Assembly (NCBI RefSeq): GCF_017873675.1
Contig: NZ_JAGGKK010000014.1
Span: 1 to 64,000, forward strand
Direction: 5' to 3'
DNA: 64,000 nucleotides
From: Virgibacillus litoralis
GTDB lineage: Bacteria; Bacillota; Bacilli; Bacillales; Amphibacillaceae
The notes under the pieces were generated by a model, which made no database searches, was not told the origin of the DNA, and saw nothing but the letters and a program-made list of their open reading frames with translations. The translations under genes and the position numbers were made by a program. Below, in pieces: positions 28,717 through 37,984 of the stretch. Position 1 is the first letter of the stretch; each line of letters opens with the position of its first letter.

Positions 28717-29751
28717 TTACAAGGTATTAGTGCTTTGTATTGCTTCTTCAATTCCACTCATTATATCAAATGCTCCGTCTGACTTATTAGAGCAAACAAC
28801 AACCTTAACTGATGAGTCAGGATAATAGGCAGAATGAAAGCTGACACCAGGGTCATAGCCCATTACATGGTACTTAAGGATATTGTTTTCTGCTCGTTTT
28901 TTTATCCATGTTCCATAACCATAGAAGCCATTGTCATTGACTAGTGTATGAGTTGATAAAAGCTTCTTCGTGTTTGATTCATTTAGTAGCTGATTATTCA
29001 TAAGCGCTACCCACAGATTAGTCATATCTTCTACAGTTACATATGCTCCACCGTCAGAACCACCCTTTACAGGCAGGGAATAGATATTTGTTTTCCAGGT
29101 TCCATCAGGGTTATCGATATAGCCTAAGGCAGTGTTTGATGGTAGAGAATCGAAGGAAAAGTATCCTGAACTCTTCATGTTAGCTTTACTGAAAATGTAT
29201 TGCTGTACATATTCAGAGAATTCCAGTTTACTAGCTTGTTCCACTATTAAACCTAACAAAATATAACCCGCATTATTATAATGAAATTTTTCTCCTGCTG
29301 GAAATTTCATTGACTCATTTTGAAATAATGACAAAAAATCGTTTAATTTACGTATGTGATACATAGGATTTTTAACCCATAACTCCTCAAAATCCTCCAT
29401 TACATCCTCATCAAAATAATCCGGTATTCCCGAAGTATGGGTCAGCAAATGGTGGACTGAAACTTTATCATCGAAATACTTAAAGTCTATAGCAAGACAA
29501 TCGCTTAACTTAGAATTAAATGAAAGTTTACCTTCTTCAACTAGCTGGCAAATCGCAATTGCAGTAAATAGTTTACATCCAGATGCTATACCAAAGCGAG
29601 TCTTGGAATTATTCGCTAATTGATCAGAACGATTAGCAAACCCATAGCTTTCATCAACTAAAACCTTATCTTTGTCCTTAACATATACCGCTCCCGAAAA
29701 ATCAACCTTACTTTGAATATCAGAAATTACTTTTGTAAAATTTATGTTCAT
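28717..29751 (-). CDS. Serine hydrolase (beta-lactamase/class C-like)
   Basis: 344 aa. SxxK is Ser57-Lys60 (SGCK), YxN is Tyr158-Asn160, and HLLTHTSGIPDYF (about 101-113) is typical of this family of D-aminopeptidases and esterases. No signal peptide, so probably cytoplasmic. Substrate unknown; beta-lactam hydrolysis is not implied. GGAGGG precedes the ATG. The gap 29752-30019 shows nothing clear. Confidence 0.87.
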   Translation of the reverse strand: MNINFTKVISDIQSKVDFSGAVYVKDKDKVLVDESYGFANRSDQLANNSKTRFGIASGCKLFTAIAICQLVEEGKLSFNSKLSDCLAIDFKYFDDKVSVHHLLTHTSGIPDYFDEDVMEDFEELWVKNPMYHIRKLNDFLSLFQNESMKFPAGEKFHYNNAGYILLGLIVEQASKLEFSEYVQQYIFSKANMKSSGYFSFDSLPSNTALGYIDNPDGTWKTNIYSLPVKGGSDGGAYVTVEDMTNLWVALMNNQLLNESNTKKLLSTHTLVNDNGFYGYGTWIKKRAENNILKYHVMGYDPGVSFHSAYYPDSSVKVVVCSNKSDGAFDIMSGIEEAIQSTNTL

Positions 29752-30019
29752 TGCTATCCCTCCAAAATTATCTATATTTATTTATTACTAGTTAAAAGAA
29801 TAGGAATCGCTTGAACATAACAAATAAAATAATATCAAACTGTATTCCTATTTATATGAATATTATCATTGCTGAACCCTCCGATTTTTTGTTGAATTAA
29901 AGCATGGCATAATTATCGGAATCAAACCATTTATCCTAAAACCTTTCAACACTCAAACTTCCTAAACATAATAGAAGATTGAACAATAATGTATTTATTG
30001 GATTACAAATGGAAAAACA

Positions 30020-30421
30020 TTAACCTTCAATCATACCTAAATATGGAATTTTTTTACCCTTAACCACCGCTATTAATATTGGTCCATTTTCCTTTGCGAG
30101 GTTATATATCTTTGTTCCTACTGGCAGCTTTGATGCTGTGCCACTTTCAAATTCCTCTGGAGTTGTCGATTGCTTTGTAATTTCAAAGTATTTATCACCT
30201 AAACTTAAGTCCAGTTCATTAATCCAGCTAACGTTTTCGGCGTTTTTGTATACAACATCAATTGTCGAAAAGATATCAGCATCTTTGTTAGCAGCTAATA
30301 ACTGTTCAGCATCAGGATTCCCTATGTCATTTCCGTCTGTACTTTCATCCGAATTACTGTTACATCCCACCATTAAAATTGGGATGCTTAGCAGTAATAA
30401 AGCTAGCAACAATCTCCTCAT
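30020..30421 (-). CDS. Hypothetical lipoprotein, paralogue of the protein at 62158
   Basis: 133 aa. Lipobox LMVGC (mature Cys at 20), acidic linker, then a domain with GNPDAEQLLAANKDADIF, NVSWIN, KQSTTPEEF and KLPVGTKIY. The same pattern (GNP.A, DADI, W, KQTT, KLP.GTKI) occurs in the anchored protein at 62158-62571, so the two are paralogues. Function unknown. Good binding site (GAGAGGG). Confidence 0.75.
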   Translation of the reverse strand: MRRLLLALLLLSIPILMVGCNSNSDESTDGNDIGNPDAEQLLAANKDADIFSTIDVVYKNAENVSWINELDLSLGDKYFEITKQSTTPEEFESGTASKLPVGTKIYNLAKENGPILIAVVKGKKIPYLGMIEG

Positions 30422-30529
30422 TAAATCCCTCTCTCAATAGGAATATCACAATCTATCAATCCAGATTCTTTCCAAAAACAACAATTGCCCTCTCATCTAA
30501 CCCCAGCCTTCTATATTCATGTTCCTGCT

Positions 30530-31027
30530 CTAATTTTTATCACTGAAAAAAATAATTTCCGTTCGTATCTCCTGATCAATTTCAAGGATTCCAAATGAAT
30601 AATATGGGAGTGTCCGTTTATCCGTTGGTGATCCAGGATTAAATAATAACGTCTTCTTAAAGTATTTCAGCATTGGGATATGCGAGTGGCCATAGATGAT
30701 GACATCCATAGCCTCGTCTTCAAAGGCTTCAATAGCCCGCTTTTCTGTTGTCTTTTTATCCCCATGCCCGTGGGTTACTCCGATTTTATGTCCGGCCACG
30801 TCAATTATTTCTTTGAGAGGAAAGTTTTCTTTTATATCGTCACCATCAACATTTCCATAAACACCTTTCACATCGGCATACTTAGAGAGCATGCTATAAA
30901 CTTCCATCGACTTCCAATCACCAGCATGAATAATCAATTCAGCACTTCCTAATTCCTTAACAATCCGTGATGGCAGTTGTTTACTCTTACCGGGCATATG
31001 TGTATCGGCTACTACAATAATTTTCAT
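30530..31027 (-). CDS. Metallophosphoesterase (YfcE/MJ0936-like)
   Basis: 165 aa calcineurin-like phosphoesterase: ADTHMPG (7-13), HAGDW (about 35-39), YGNVDGDD, THGHGDKK and YGHSHIP supply the two-metal ligands. YsnB-like phosphodiesterase of unknown physiological substrate. GGAG before ATG 31027. Lies 22 bp downstream of the membrane protein gene, so maybe cotranscribed. Confidence 0.87.
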   Translation of the reverse strand: MKIIVVADTHMPGKSKQLPSRIVKELGSAELIIHAGDWKSMEVYSMLSKYADVKGVYGNVDGDDIKENFPLKEIIDVAGHKIGVTHGHGDKKTTEKRAIEAFEDEAMDVIIYGHSHIPMLKYFKKTLLFNPGSPTDKRTLPYYSFGILEIDQEIRTEIIFFSDKN

Positions 31028-31049
31028 TTACAAATCTCCATTTCTAAAC

Positions 31050-32456
31050 TTAAAGATTATATACAGCAATTTGCAGATAAAGCTGCACCATCACATATAA
31101 AGCAATTGCATACTTCAGATTGAACTTTATTCCGTTTTTATAGCCGCTTAATCCATTCGTACCACTCAATATAATTACTGGCATAATTAACGGTGAAAGA
31201 AGTATCGAAATAGCACTTCCGGAGGTTATCGACAGGACAATCAATTCTGGCGGATAGGGAAGTGAAATACTCTCCAATATTCCTGCAACTAAAACCATGA
31301 CGGTCAATGGACCAAGCGCCATAAAGCCTAAAATAATAACGATAAACGGTAGGAAATATAACATATTAAAGAATGGTATAATTTCCTGCAGGTTATAGAT
31401 CATTTCAATAAAATTTGTCCCAAGACCCGTTTGATTTATACCAAGTATCATTACGCCAGCCGCCAGCATTATACTGAATTGATACCCTTGGCTAATAAGC
31501 CCCTCTCTATAATATTCAGCTGTTTGCCTGAACAGTTTTACTGGCCTTTTTTTCATCGTAAAATAAATACTGGTCCACACGATAATAACAAGTGGAATAA
31601 GTACCATTAGCGGGATTGAAAGAAGCTCATATAATAGAAAAATTGAGCCAAATAATGTTATGAACAGAAAAGCGAACTCCAAGAAATTACGGATTTGCTG
31701 TTTCCTATTAGAAGAATGACTAACTACCTTATCAATTTCTGTTTTTATTTCAGATGTTAAATCTACACCATAACGTTTCTCATCAAAATATGAAAAAATC
31801 ACAGCTACCGCAATGGCGCAAACTGTCACCACGAAGCCTTGCAAAATAGTTACCCATAACGAAGCGTTCAACGCCTCGACAGCAAAAGTGAAACTTGGAA
31901 TGCTTATTATCCATAACGTTGACAGCGCAAAAGCACGCAAAAGTGCTGTCCCTTTAAAGTTTTCCCATGCCTCGCCCTGCTGATTTATCAGAATGTCATC
32001 AACGAATCGATACATAAGCGGGATTGCCCCAAATAACAAAAAGTATGAAATAATATGAGTGAAGATGATCATTCCAGAGTAAAACTTACGACTTGTATCA
32101 AGCATTCTATGTGCTAAACCGATGATTTCCTCAATATATGGCTCTTCCCGTAATACCCAGCCAATCATTGGCACAATAATTAATAGTCCAATAATACTGC
32201 TCATTTGCAGTAGACCATCCTGTAAATTTTCAAAGAACGAATCACCGGCAAGCATAATAGTAATTAAGCCTGTCAGAAAAAGAACGAGTGGTAATTTAAA
32301 TTGTTTTAATGTCAAATTGATCCCAGCAAACAACAGTATTAGAAACCCACTCAATGCTTGGAAGTCAGCTAATAAATCGCTGTCCACAAAAAACGTAACA
32401 AAGTGTAATAAGCCATATATAAAAATTGATAGCCTTAGTATTCTCGACAAATACAT
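31050..32456 (-). CDS. Multi-pass membrane protein, transporter-like, unassigned
   Basis: 468 aa with about 11 hydrophobic helices. The central cytoplasmic-looking loop (about 225-255) is charged, and two similar halves each end in Gly/Pro-rich segments (FLLFGAIPLMYRFV; SGSAISILLSPLIMPVIIL), resembling ion or carboxylate transporter folds. I cannot name a substrate. AAGGAG precedes ATG 32456. Confidence 0.72.
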   Translation of the reverse strand: MYLSRILRLSIFIYGLLHFVTFFVDSDLLADFQALSGFLILLFAGINLTLKQFKLPLVLFLTGLITIMLAGDSFFENLQDGLLQMSSIIGLLIIVPMIGWVLREEPYIEEIIGLAHRMLDTSRKFYSGMIIFTHIISYFLLFGAIPLMYRFVDDILINQQGEAWENFKGTALLRAFALSTLWIISIPSFTFAVEALNASLWVTILQGFVVTVCAIAVAVIFSYFDEKRYGVDLTSEIKTEIDKVVSHSSNRKQQIRNFLEFAFLFITLFGSIFLLYELLSIPLMVLIPLVIIVWTSIYFTMKKRPVKLFRQTAEYYREGLISQGYQFSIMLAAGVMILGINQTGLGTNFIEMIYNLQEIIPFFNMLYFLPFIVIILGFMALGPLTVMVLVAGILESISLPYPPELIVLSITSGSAISILLSPLIMPVIILSGTNGLSGYKNGIKFNLKYAIALYVMVQLYLQIAVYNL

Positions 32457-32561
32457 GTTGATTAACTCCTTAGTTTACTCCTGACATTAATAATGACAGA
32501 CAACAAAATGTTTGTATAGATAGCTTTGTAATAATAGCTGTTTTAAAAGGATTGTTGTTGA

Positions 32562-32640
32562 TTAGGAAACTTGCACTCATCAAGCTATGTGGTTATTGTA
32601 ATTTTTACACTTATCCAGTATGAAAGTCGTTTTAACTTCA
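32562..32640 (-). repeat. R1 element, copy G (decayed, tentative)
   Basis: TTAGGAAACTTGCACTCATC, ACACTTATCCAGTATGAAAG and the order of parts match R1, but both hairpins are broken by substitutions. May be an old copy. Confidence 0.4.
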
Positions 32641-32674
32641 TAATTGCGTGAAAAGATATACTGTGAAACAATCG

Positions 32675-32749
32675 GTTCTCATAACCCTGATGAAGACTCT
32701 TTTCATACTATTCAGGTCGCATCCGCGTTCTCATAACCCTGATGAAGAC
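32675..32749. repeat. Two 23-bp direct repeats
   Basis: GTTCTCATAACCCTGATGAA plus GAC at 32675-32697 and 32727-32749, separated by 29 bp. Only two copies, no cas genes. Downstream of dbpA, before its terminator in plus-strand terms. Role unknown. Confidence 0.7.
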
Positions 32750-32797
32750 ACGGTTGATGCTTTTTGAGCATTTTTTTCTGAGGACCGGCGTAATAAA

Positions 32798-32838
32798 AAA
32801 AGTAATTGCTCTCTTTTAATGATAAGCAATTACTTCTT
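32798..32838 (-). terminator. Terminator of dbpA
   Basis: AAGTAATTGCT / AGCAATTACTT stem followed on the minus strand by TTTTTTT. Confidence 0.82.
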
Positions 32839-32849
32839 TGTTTAGCACT

Positions 32850-34295
32850 TTATTTGATTGCCTTGCTAACTTTTAGCTTCTTCCCTTTAATGGTCGTATT
32901 CTCCATGGCTTGCAGAACAACTGAACCTTTGCCATTAAGAATATCAACATATGATAGGCTATCCTTGATTGTTATAATCCCGATATCATCTGCTGATACG
33001 CCAGGAATTTTCGCTATTGTACCAACAAAATCTACCGCACGAATCTTCTTCTTTTTGCCACCGTTAAAATGAAGCTTCATAATATCCTTATTAATTCGTG
33101 CTGTTTTATTATTTTTAACAATTCGGCGGCCGCTAAGTTTTTCATCAAAAGCGGCTTGATTGTTCACTACTTCCTGATGGCTTGGTGCCTCAATTACAGG
33201 TATCTCAAATCCAATGTATTTTTCAATCGCATTCAGATATTTTCCCTCAACAGATGTCATAAAGGTAATCGCTTTTCCTTTATTACCAACTCGTCCAGTT
33301 CTTCCCGTTCGATGGACGTAGCTCTCTTTTTCCTTTGGAACATCATAGTTAATCACAAGTGTCACATTATCAATATCAATACCTCTAGCAGCTACATCAG
33401 TTGCCACAAGATAACGAAAATCCCCCGTTTTGAATCCTTCCATCACTGCAAATCGATCATCCTGCTCTAACCCTCCGTGAAGCCTTCCACACGGATAATT
33501 GGATTGAACCAATTCGTTTAGGACAGTATCAACGTTTTCTTTCGTCCCACAAAAGATAATGCAGCTATCTGGGTTTTCAGCAATCGTTACATCTTTCAAA
33601 AGTGAAATCTTTTCATCTTTTTCCACCTTAATTAGTCCATGCTGAATAGTACTCGTTGTTATACCGGCATCTTCAATATCAATATGAGTAGGATTTTTCA
33701 TATATTTATAGCAGAGGTTCTCAACATCTTTAGGCAAAGTAGCTGAAAATACCATCGTCACTCTATTTGCTGGAAGTTCTTTTATGATCGATTCTACTTC
33801 GTTAATAAACCCCATATTAAGCATTTCATCTGCTTCATCTATGATAAGGTATTTTATTTGATCTAAAGCAAGTGTCCCTCTTTCGATATGATCCATTACT
33901 CGTCCAGGTGTACCGACAACTACATGTGTTTTTTGTTTCAATTCCTCTTTTTGTCTGGCAAAAGGTTCTTTTCCATAAACTGCTGTAGCCTTAATCCGTT
34001 TAAATCTCCCTATATTCGTTACGTCTTCGCGAACCTGCACCGCAAGTTCCCTGGTTGGTGTGAGAATAATAGCTTGTGGATTTTTTTCTTCCCATTCAAT
34101 CATTTCGCAAATAGGGATACCAAAGGATGCCGTTTTACCAGTGCCTGTCTGTGATTTAACAACAAGATCCTCATTCTCCGTTGCTCTTGGTATTACTTCA
34201 CGTTGGACCTCTGTGGGATTTTCATATTTAAGAACACCAAGCGCTCGTGTGATTGTGTCACTTAAATTATAATCCTCAAAATTTCTTTTACTCAT
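32850..34295 (-). CDS. dbpA: DEAD-box RNA helicase DbpA/YxiN
   Basis: 481 aa. Q motif region, Walker [17 protein letters not shown], then ARGID and HRTGRTGR of the second RecA domain. The C-terminal domain of about 75 residues ([20 protein letters not shown]) is the DbpA RRM-like domain that binds helix 92 of 23S rRNA. Acts in 50S subunit assembly. GAGGG precedes ATG 34295. Divergent from yabR; both bind RNA, so joint control (for example in cold) is possible but unproven. Confidence 0.93.
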   Translation of the reverse strand: MSKRNFEDYNLSDTITRALGVLKYENPTEVQREVIPRATENEDLVVKSQTGTGKTASFGIPICEMIEWEEKNPQAIILTPTRELAVQVREDVTNIGRFKRIKATAVYGKEPFARQKEELKQKTHVVVGTPGRVMDHIERGTLALDQIKYLIIDEADEMLNMGFINEVESIIKELPANRVTMVFSATLPKDVENLCYKYMKNPTHIDIEDAGITTSTIQHGLIKVEKDEKISLLKDVTIAENPDSCIIFCGTKENVDTVLNELVQSNYPCGRLHGGLEQDDRFAVMEGFKTGDFRYLVATDVAARGIDIDNVTLVINYDVPKEKESYVHRTGRTGRVGNKGKAITFMTSVEGKYLNAIEKYIGFEIPVIEAPSHQEVVNNQAAFDEKLSGRRIVKNNKTARINKDIMKLHFNGGKKKKIRAVDFVGTIAKIPGVSADDIGIITIKDSLSYVDILNGKGSVVLQAMENTTIKGKKLKVSKAIK

Positions 34296-34458
34296 GTACT
34301 AACCCTCGTTTTTTCGTATTATCCGACTTATATATAGGATTCTCTTAGGAGAGCTATCATATTCAAAATCTGACTATGTTCATTATACACGCTAATTGCT
34401 ATTATTTCTTTAATTTGTTATAATTAGTTGGTTTTAATAATATTTAGGGGGAACTTTT

Positions 34459-34896
34459 TTGTCAATTGAAGTAGGCAGCAAGGTACAAGGTAAAGTAACA
34501 GGCATCACCAATTTTGGAGCATTTGTAGAAATTCCTGGAGGTACAACAGGTCTCGTGCATATTAGTGAGGTAGCGGACAGCTATGTAAAAGATGTTAATG
34601 ATCATCTCACAGTAGGAGACCAAATTGAAGTAAAAGTGATTAGTGAGAAGGACGGAAAAACTGCCTTGTCCATCAAAAAAGCAATAGATAAACCCGAAGG
34701 ACAAACCTCATCTTATTCTAAGCGCCCATCACGCCAGGGAAGTAACAGAAATTCCGGTTCAAAAGGAAATTTCAAATCAAAAGATAATTTTGAAGATAAA
34801 ATGGCTCGTTTTTTAAAGAGTAGTGAAGAAAATTTATACACACTAAAACGTAGTACTGAATCAAAACGAGGTGGCAGAGGCGGAAGACGCGGATAG
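34459..34896 (+). CDS. yabR: S1 RNA-binding domain protein YabR
   Basis: 145 aa. S1 domain at 1-72 (GKVTGITNFGAFVEIPGG), a low-complexity basic linker (QTSSYSKRPSRQGSNRN), then NFEDKMARFLKSSEENL and a tail ending ESKRGGRGGRRG, as in B. subtilis YabR. Binds RNA, maybe ribosome-associated. TTG start after AGGGGGAAC. In B. subtilis yabR lies next to divIC; here it faces dbpA, so this may be a relocated or extra copy. Confidence 0.85.
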   Translation: MSIEVGSKVQGKVTGITNFGAFVEIPGGTTGLVHISEVADSYVKDVNDHLTVGDQIEVKVISEKDGKTALSIKKAIDKPEGQTSSYSKRPSRQGSNRNSGSKGNFKSKDNFEDKMARFLKSSEENLYTLKRSTESKRGGRGGRRG

Positions 34897-34916
34897 TCTG
34901 CTGTGATTTATAGATA

Positions 34917-34953
34917 AAGGCAAGTCTGTTTTAACAGGCTTGCCTTCTTTATT
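34917..34953 (+). terminator. Terminator of yabR
   Basis: GGCAAGTCTGT / ACAGGCTTGCC stem with TTCTTTATT; convergent with the next minus-strand gene, so perhaps used both ways. Confidence 0.8.
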
Positions 34954-34982
34954 GCATTATAATATTATGGCCGTGCCTTCAG

Positions 34983-35807
34983 TTATTCTAAATGTTCTTG
35001 CAACACGCTGGATGTTTCGGCTAACATATCTTCCTCAATTTCCACATAATAAATTTCGTTAATCATTTTTTCATTAAAGCCTTCTTTCAAGTCAATAGTC
35101 TCAACCGAAATGGAGTCACTATAAAGTGTGTTGAATTGATCTTTGGTAATGTTCGTTTCGCTTTGTTTCACAAGTTCTTTTATTTTGGAAATTGTTAAAT
35201 TTTCCTTTATTTCGTGCATGAAGTTATTCCTCTTGATGTCATTATTATTGAGGCTTAATGATTTGGCAAGCCTTTCTGCTGGAATAGTCGCATAATAGTC
35301 AATAGGTATGTTAAATAACTGGGAAACTGTTGCCATCACTGTTTTAGTTCCTGCACCATAAGCCCCAGCATGTATCAATTTATCTTTAATTGTTTCGCCT
35401 TGCCCATCCTGTATCGAGACATACGTATCACGTGGGACAGGTACAACCTTCATACTCTTATCCTCACTATTGTAAGCAAGTAGTATGTTTAAACTAGTTC
35501 TACTTCTTGGTTCTTCTCCCATCAGTAAAACAGAAAAAGAGTTATTATTGTGCTTGGATGCTAATTGGATTTCATCATTTTCATCACCAGAATAGATAAT
35601 TGGTAATAACACACCTATGGATAATATAATAACTAGAAAAGTTGCTGTTACTGGTCCAATCGATTGAAAAAGGCCTTTGAAATTGCTTTTTCTATTATGT
35701 TTCTTTTGGATTTTGGTTATAGTTTCCTCCCGATCCTGTTTCGTAAAGTACAGTTCTTCGTCATCCAAGTAGGCAAACAACTCCTTATCGAGCTTCTTAT
35801 TATTCAT
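34983..35807 (-). CDS. LCP-like membrane protein, predicted anti-sigma partner
   Basis: 274 aa. A cytoplasmic N-terminus of about 48 residues (ELFAYLDDEELYFTKQDREE) resembles short anti-sigma domains, then one transmembrane helix (about 50-72) and an extracellular LytR-CpsA-Psr-like domain (KVVPVPRDTYVSIQD; HAGAYGAGTKTVMATVSQLF). The LCP catalytic motif is altered: RSRTSLNIL stands where RSDT-type acidic residues are expected, and the domain is short. The start overlaps the ECF sigma gene by 8 bp, so the pair is coupled. Inference: a cell-wall or polyprenyl-sensing anti-sigma factor. Confidence 0.75.
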   Translation of the reverse strand: MNNKKLDKELFAYLDDEELYFTKQDREETITKIQKKHNRKSNFKGLFQSIGPVTATFLVIILSIGVLLPIIYSGDENDEIQLASKHNNNSFSVLLMGEEPRSRTSLNILLAYNSEDKSMKVVPVPRDTYVSIQDGQGETIKDKLIHAGAYGAGTKTVMATVSQLFNIPIDYYATIPAERLAKSLSLNNNDIKRNNFMHEIKENLTISKIKELVKQSETNITKDQFNTLYSDSISVETIDLKEGFNEKMINEIYYVEIEEDMLAETSSVLQEHLE

Positions 35808-36324
35808 ATATACCTGCCTCCTCCATCATTATTTTTAGTTTTTGCTTTCCTCTTCTCAGCCTTGTCTTTACAGTACTTAAATTAAGGCCCGTAGCCTCCA
35901 CTATTTCGTCCATAATTAGGGACTTATAGTAATAAAGAAAAATGACTTCACGATAACTTTTGGGAAGAGAAAAAATAAGTTGTTTAATTTCCTGATTTTC
36001 AGATTCCTTGATTACTTTATCCTCAGCTGACGGCAAGATTGATTTTGTAGCTTCTTGTACAAAGCTTTTTGCTTGAACCTTTCGATGATGCCAACTTCTT
36101 AAGTAATCCTTCGATTCATTAATAGTAATACGGTATAGCCAAGTTTTTACCGATGATTCATTACGAAAATTATCCAGATTTTTATAACACTTGATGAAGC
36201 TGTTCTGAACAACATCCTTAGCGGCTTCTTTATCTTTTACATAGTTGAATGCCAGTCGCACCAAGTCATTTCCATACTCAACCATAATTTCCTCTAGTAT
36301 GATTTCTTTTCTGCTTTCTTCCAT
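35800..36324 (-). CDS. ECF RNA polymerase sigma factor
   Basis: 174 aa. Region 2 (GNDLVRLAFNYVKDKEAAKD, KTWLYRITINESKDYLRSW) and region 4 (LIFSLPKSYREVIFLYYYKS, LNLSTVKTRLRRGKQKL) are complete. ATG 36324 is chosen; the frame runs on to 36639 without a start preceded by a binding site. An ECF-type promoter lies 42 bp upstream, suggesting autoregulation. The overlapping downstream gene encodes its likely anti-sigma partner. Confidence 0.9.
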   Translation of the reverse strand: MEESRKEIILEEIMVEYGNDLVRLAFNYVKDKEAAKDVVQNSFIKCYKNLDNFRNESSVKTWLYRITINESKDYLRSWHHRKVQAKSFVQEATKSILPSAEDKVIKESENQEIKQLIFSLPKSYREVIFLYYYKSLIMDEIVEATGLNLSTVKTRLRRGKQKLKIMMEEAGIYE

Positions 36325-36365
36325 AATCCCCGCTTCTCCAATCTGCCTGTATAATTCGAATATTT

Positions 36366-36392
36366 GACGGATGCCAATATAAAATAGTTTCA
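36366..36392 (-). promoter_or_regulatory. ECF-type promoter of the sigma/LCP operon
   Basis: Minus strand TGAAAC, 17 bp, CGTC, like sigma-W/M/X promoters. Suggests the sigma factor reads its own gene. Confidence 0.6.
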
Positions 36393-36461
36393 GGATGGTG
36401 ATTAATGATATAACTTTCGTACATATTAAGGATAAAGGAAAATAGATTGGAGGAATAGATG

Positions 36462-36623
36462 ATGGATAAGGAGTACCGTGAGTATCGGACTGGTCAAGGT
36501 GTACCAGAAAAAGGGGAGTATATATGTCAATCCGGGGAAAAAGCAAAATTAAATGAAGATGAGGATTTCCCGGCATGTCCTGTAAGCGGTAATGAGACAA
36601 CCTGGAAGCGGGATGATCATTAA
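36462..36623 (+). CDS. YjzC-like small protein with half a zinc ribbon
   Basis: 53 aa. GGAGG lies 5-8 nt before tandem ATGs (36459, 36462). The pattern YRTGQGVPEKGEYICQSGE, then a leucine and FPACPVSGNETTW matches small Bacillaceae proteins that normally carry two C-x-x-C knuckles; here one cysteine of each pair is missing (ICQS, ACPVS). Divergent from the sigma factor. Function unknown. A hairpin, CGAGTAG/CTACTCG, follows at 36627-36645. Confidence 0.65.
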   Translation: MDKEYREYRTGQGVPEKGEYICQSGEKAKLNEDEDFPACPVSGNETTWKRDDH

Positions 36624-36674
36624 CATTCGAGTAGTGCACCTACTCGAAAAACACTCTATTAATCTATTATTTTT

Positions 36675-36744
36675 TGTCGTATTATGTAAGCTTTTGACTT
36701 CCTTTGTAGAATCTATTGAATATTTTTATAAAAGTAGTCATAAT
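36675..36744 (+). promoter_or_regulatory. Sigma-A promoter with Spo0A-box-like sites, first Spo0E gene
   Basis: TTGAAT (36716-36721), 17 bp, CATAAT (36739-36744). Two heptamers one mismatch from the Spo0A box TGTCGAA: TGTCGTA (36675-36681) and TGTAGAA (36705-36711), the second touching the -35. The arrangement is repeated before the second Spo0E gene with the same spacing. Confidence 0.6.
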
Positions 36745-36808
36745 AGATTTCGTTGTGTGTTAAGACTTTTGTCCTAACTATTCTATTGCTTAGAAAGGGA
36801 GAAGATAA

Positions 36809-36994
36809 ATGATTGCATTAGTTGAACCAACTCGAAATAGTTTGCCTAAGGAAATTTTGCTGAAAAAGAAAGAGATGATTGAATTAGGTATGAAATACGG
36901 ATTGGCCAATAAACGTACTATAGAATGCAGCCAACAACTTGATGATCTGTTAAATGAACATTTTAATATTAAACAGTCCTACCATACTGCTTAA
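36809..36994 (+). CDS. Spo0E family aspartyl-phosphate phosphatase
   Basis: 61 aa. Two helices with ILLKKKEMIELGMKYGL and the family signature SQQLD (Ser41-Asp45). These proteins dephosphorylate Spo0A~P and delay sporulation. AAAGGGAGAAG lies before the ATG. About half its residues are shared with the Spo0E protein at 38857, and the promoters match too, so the pair arose by duplication. Confidence 0.85.
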   Translation: MIALVEPTRNSLPKEILLKKKEMIELGMKYGLANKRTIECSQQLDDLLNEHFNIKQSYHTA

Positions 36995-37096
36995 TATGTT
37001 TTGGGTTTCTATACCTATTGAACGAGGACCTCAATGACTTTTTACAATCAATCTCAATGATTATTTCAAATAAAACATTCGAGTTGGTTTTTAACC

Positions 37097-37651
37097 CTAT
37101 TGTTTCGGAGAACCTGGTGGATAATAATAAGGTGGTACTTTAATCCACCCACGCTTTCGCATTAATGTCTTTAAAGTTGTTCCAAACATTACCCAATCTG
37201 AATAAAAATTAAGCCATATCATACCAATATCACTTCTAAGAGCGTCCGCTTGTCCTTTAGCACAGGATTGCATACATGTTACTAACTTAAATGCAATGCC
37301 ATTTGTAATTTCATTATCTGTCAACTTCACTCCTAAAGGAATTTCGTTTGGTTCCGAATTTGGTTTTGATGACGTAACATCTGGTAACGGAATCCCCTCT
37401 TCCTTCATAAACTTACTTAATTTCTCCACTTGGGATTCACACAGTTTAATAACATCCTGGAGCATTTCTTTTACCTCATCATCTGCTGTTGTGTTTAAGC
37501 TAGATTCCTCATAACGAATAAACTCTTCCATCATTGTAAGGTACTTCCAGCAATCACCCGCTTCAATTATATGCAGAGGGGATTTCGGTTCATTTATATT
37601 ATCCATTGACGTTTTCAGTGTGTTCCAAACTGCTTCAAATGGATTAGGCAT
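37097..37651 (-). CDS. DUF3231 family protein (spore coat CotF-like)
   Basis: 184 aa, mainly helical (four-helix bundle type) with HIIEAGDCWKYLTMMEEFIR and SDIGMIWLNFYSDWVMFGTT, and a Pro/Tyr-rich end (VPPYYYPPGSPKQ). DUF3231 proteins occur in spore formers and resemble CotF. GGAGGTG precedes ATG 37651. Single gene. Confidence 0.8.
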   Translation of the reverse strand: MPNPFEAVWNTLKTSMDNINEPKSPLHIIEAGDCWKYLTMMEEFIRYEESSLNTTADDEVKEMLQDVIKLCESQVEKLSKFMKEEGIPLPDVTSSKPNSEPNEIPLGVKLTDNEITNGIAFKLVTCMQSCAKGQADALRSDIGMIWLNFYSDWVMFGTTLKTLMRKRGWIKVPPYYYPPGSPKQ

Positions 37652-37720
37652 AATTCACACCTCCTCTATATTATATTCTCCATTACTTGTAAATAAATGT
37701 AATAAAGTTGTCGTATAAAT

Positions 37721-37984
37721 CTAATGATATAAAGCTCTTACTTTATCCAGATCCTCTAGAAAGTGTATGATTTCCTTCCGACTCAACGGAACAAGCATTT
37801 GATCATACAGAGTGAGAATCTGTCCATCAGCTTCATGTTTATGGTTATTTAGATATTCAGAAAGATCGTTCAACTGATTTTCTTTAATAGTTGACTCGGT
37901 TGAAAAATGTTTAATTTTTTGTAAAACAAACTCATTTGTTAGATCATCAAACTCACCAGAAATTATGTTTCCATTTAAGATCAT
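37721..37984 (-). CDS. Hypothetical small acidic protein
   Basis: 87 aa, soluble, helical and acidic; not recognised. ATG 37984, preceded by AGGAG at 8 nt, is chosen over a longer frame to 38086 that would overlap the carbonic anhydrase terminator. Confidence 0.6.
   Translation of the reverse strand: MILNGNIISGEFDDLTNEFVLQKIKHFSTESTIKENQLNDLSEYLNNHKHEADGQILTLYDQMLVPLSRKEIIHFLEDLDKVRALYH

Noticed and set aside
32675-32749. CRISPR-like repeat-spacer-repeat
   Set aside because: Only two repeats with one 29-bp spacer, no cas gene or leader in the window.
34983-35807. Ordinary LCP wall-polymer ligase
   Set aside because: Short domain, altered catalytic acidic motif and overlap with an ECF sigma gene argue for a regulatory role.
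36625-36646. Terminator after the YjzC-like gene
   Set aside because: The CGAGTAG/CTACTCG hairpin is followed by As, not Ts, on the plus strand, and no minus-strand gene ends there.
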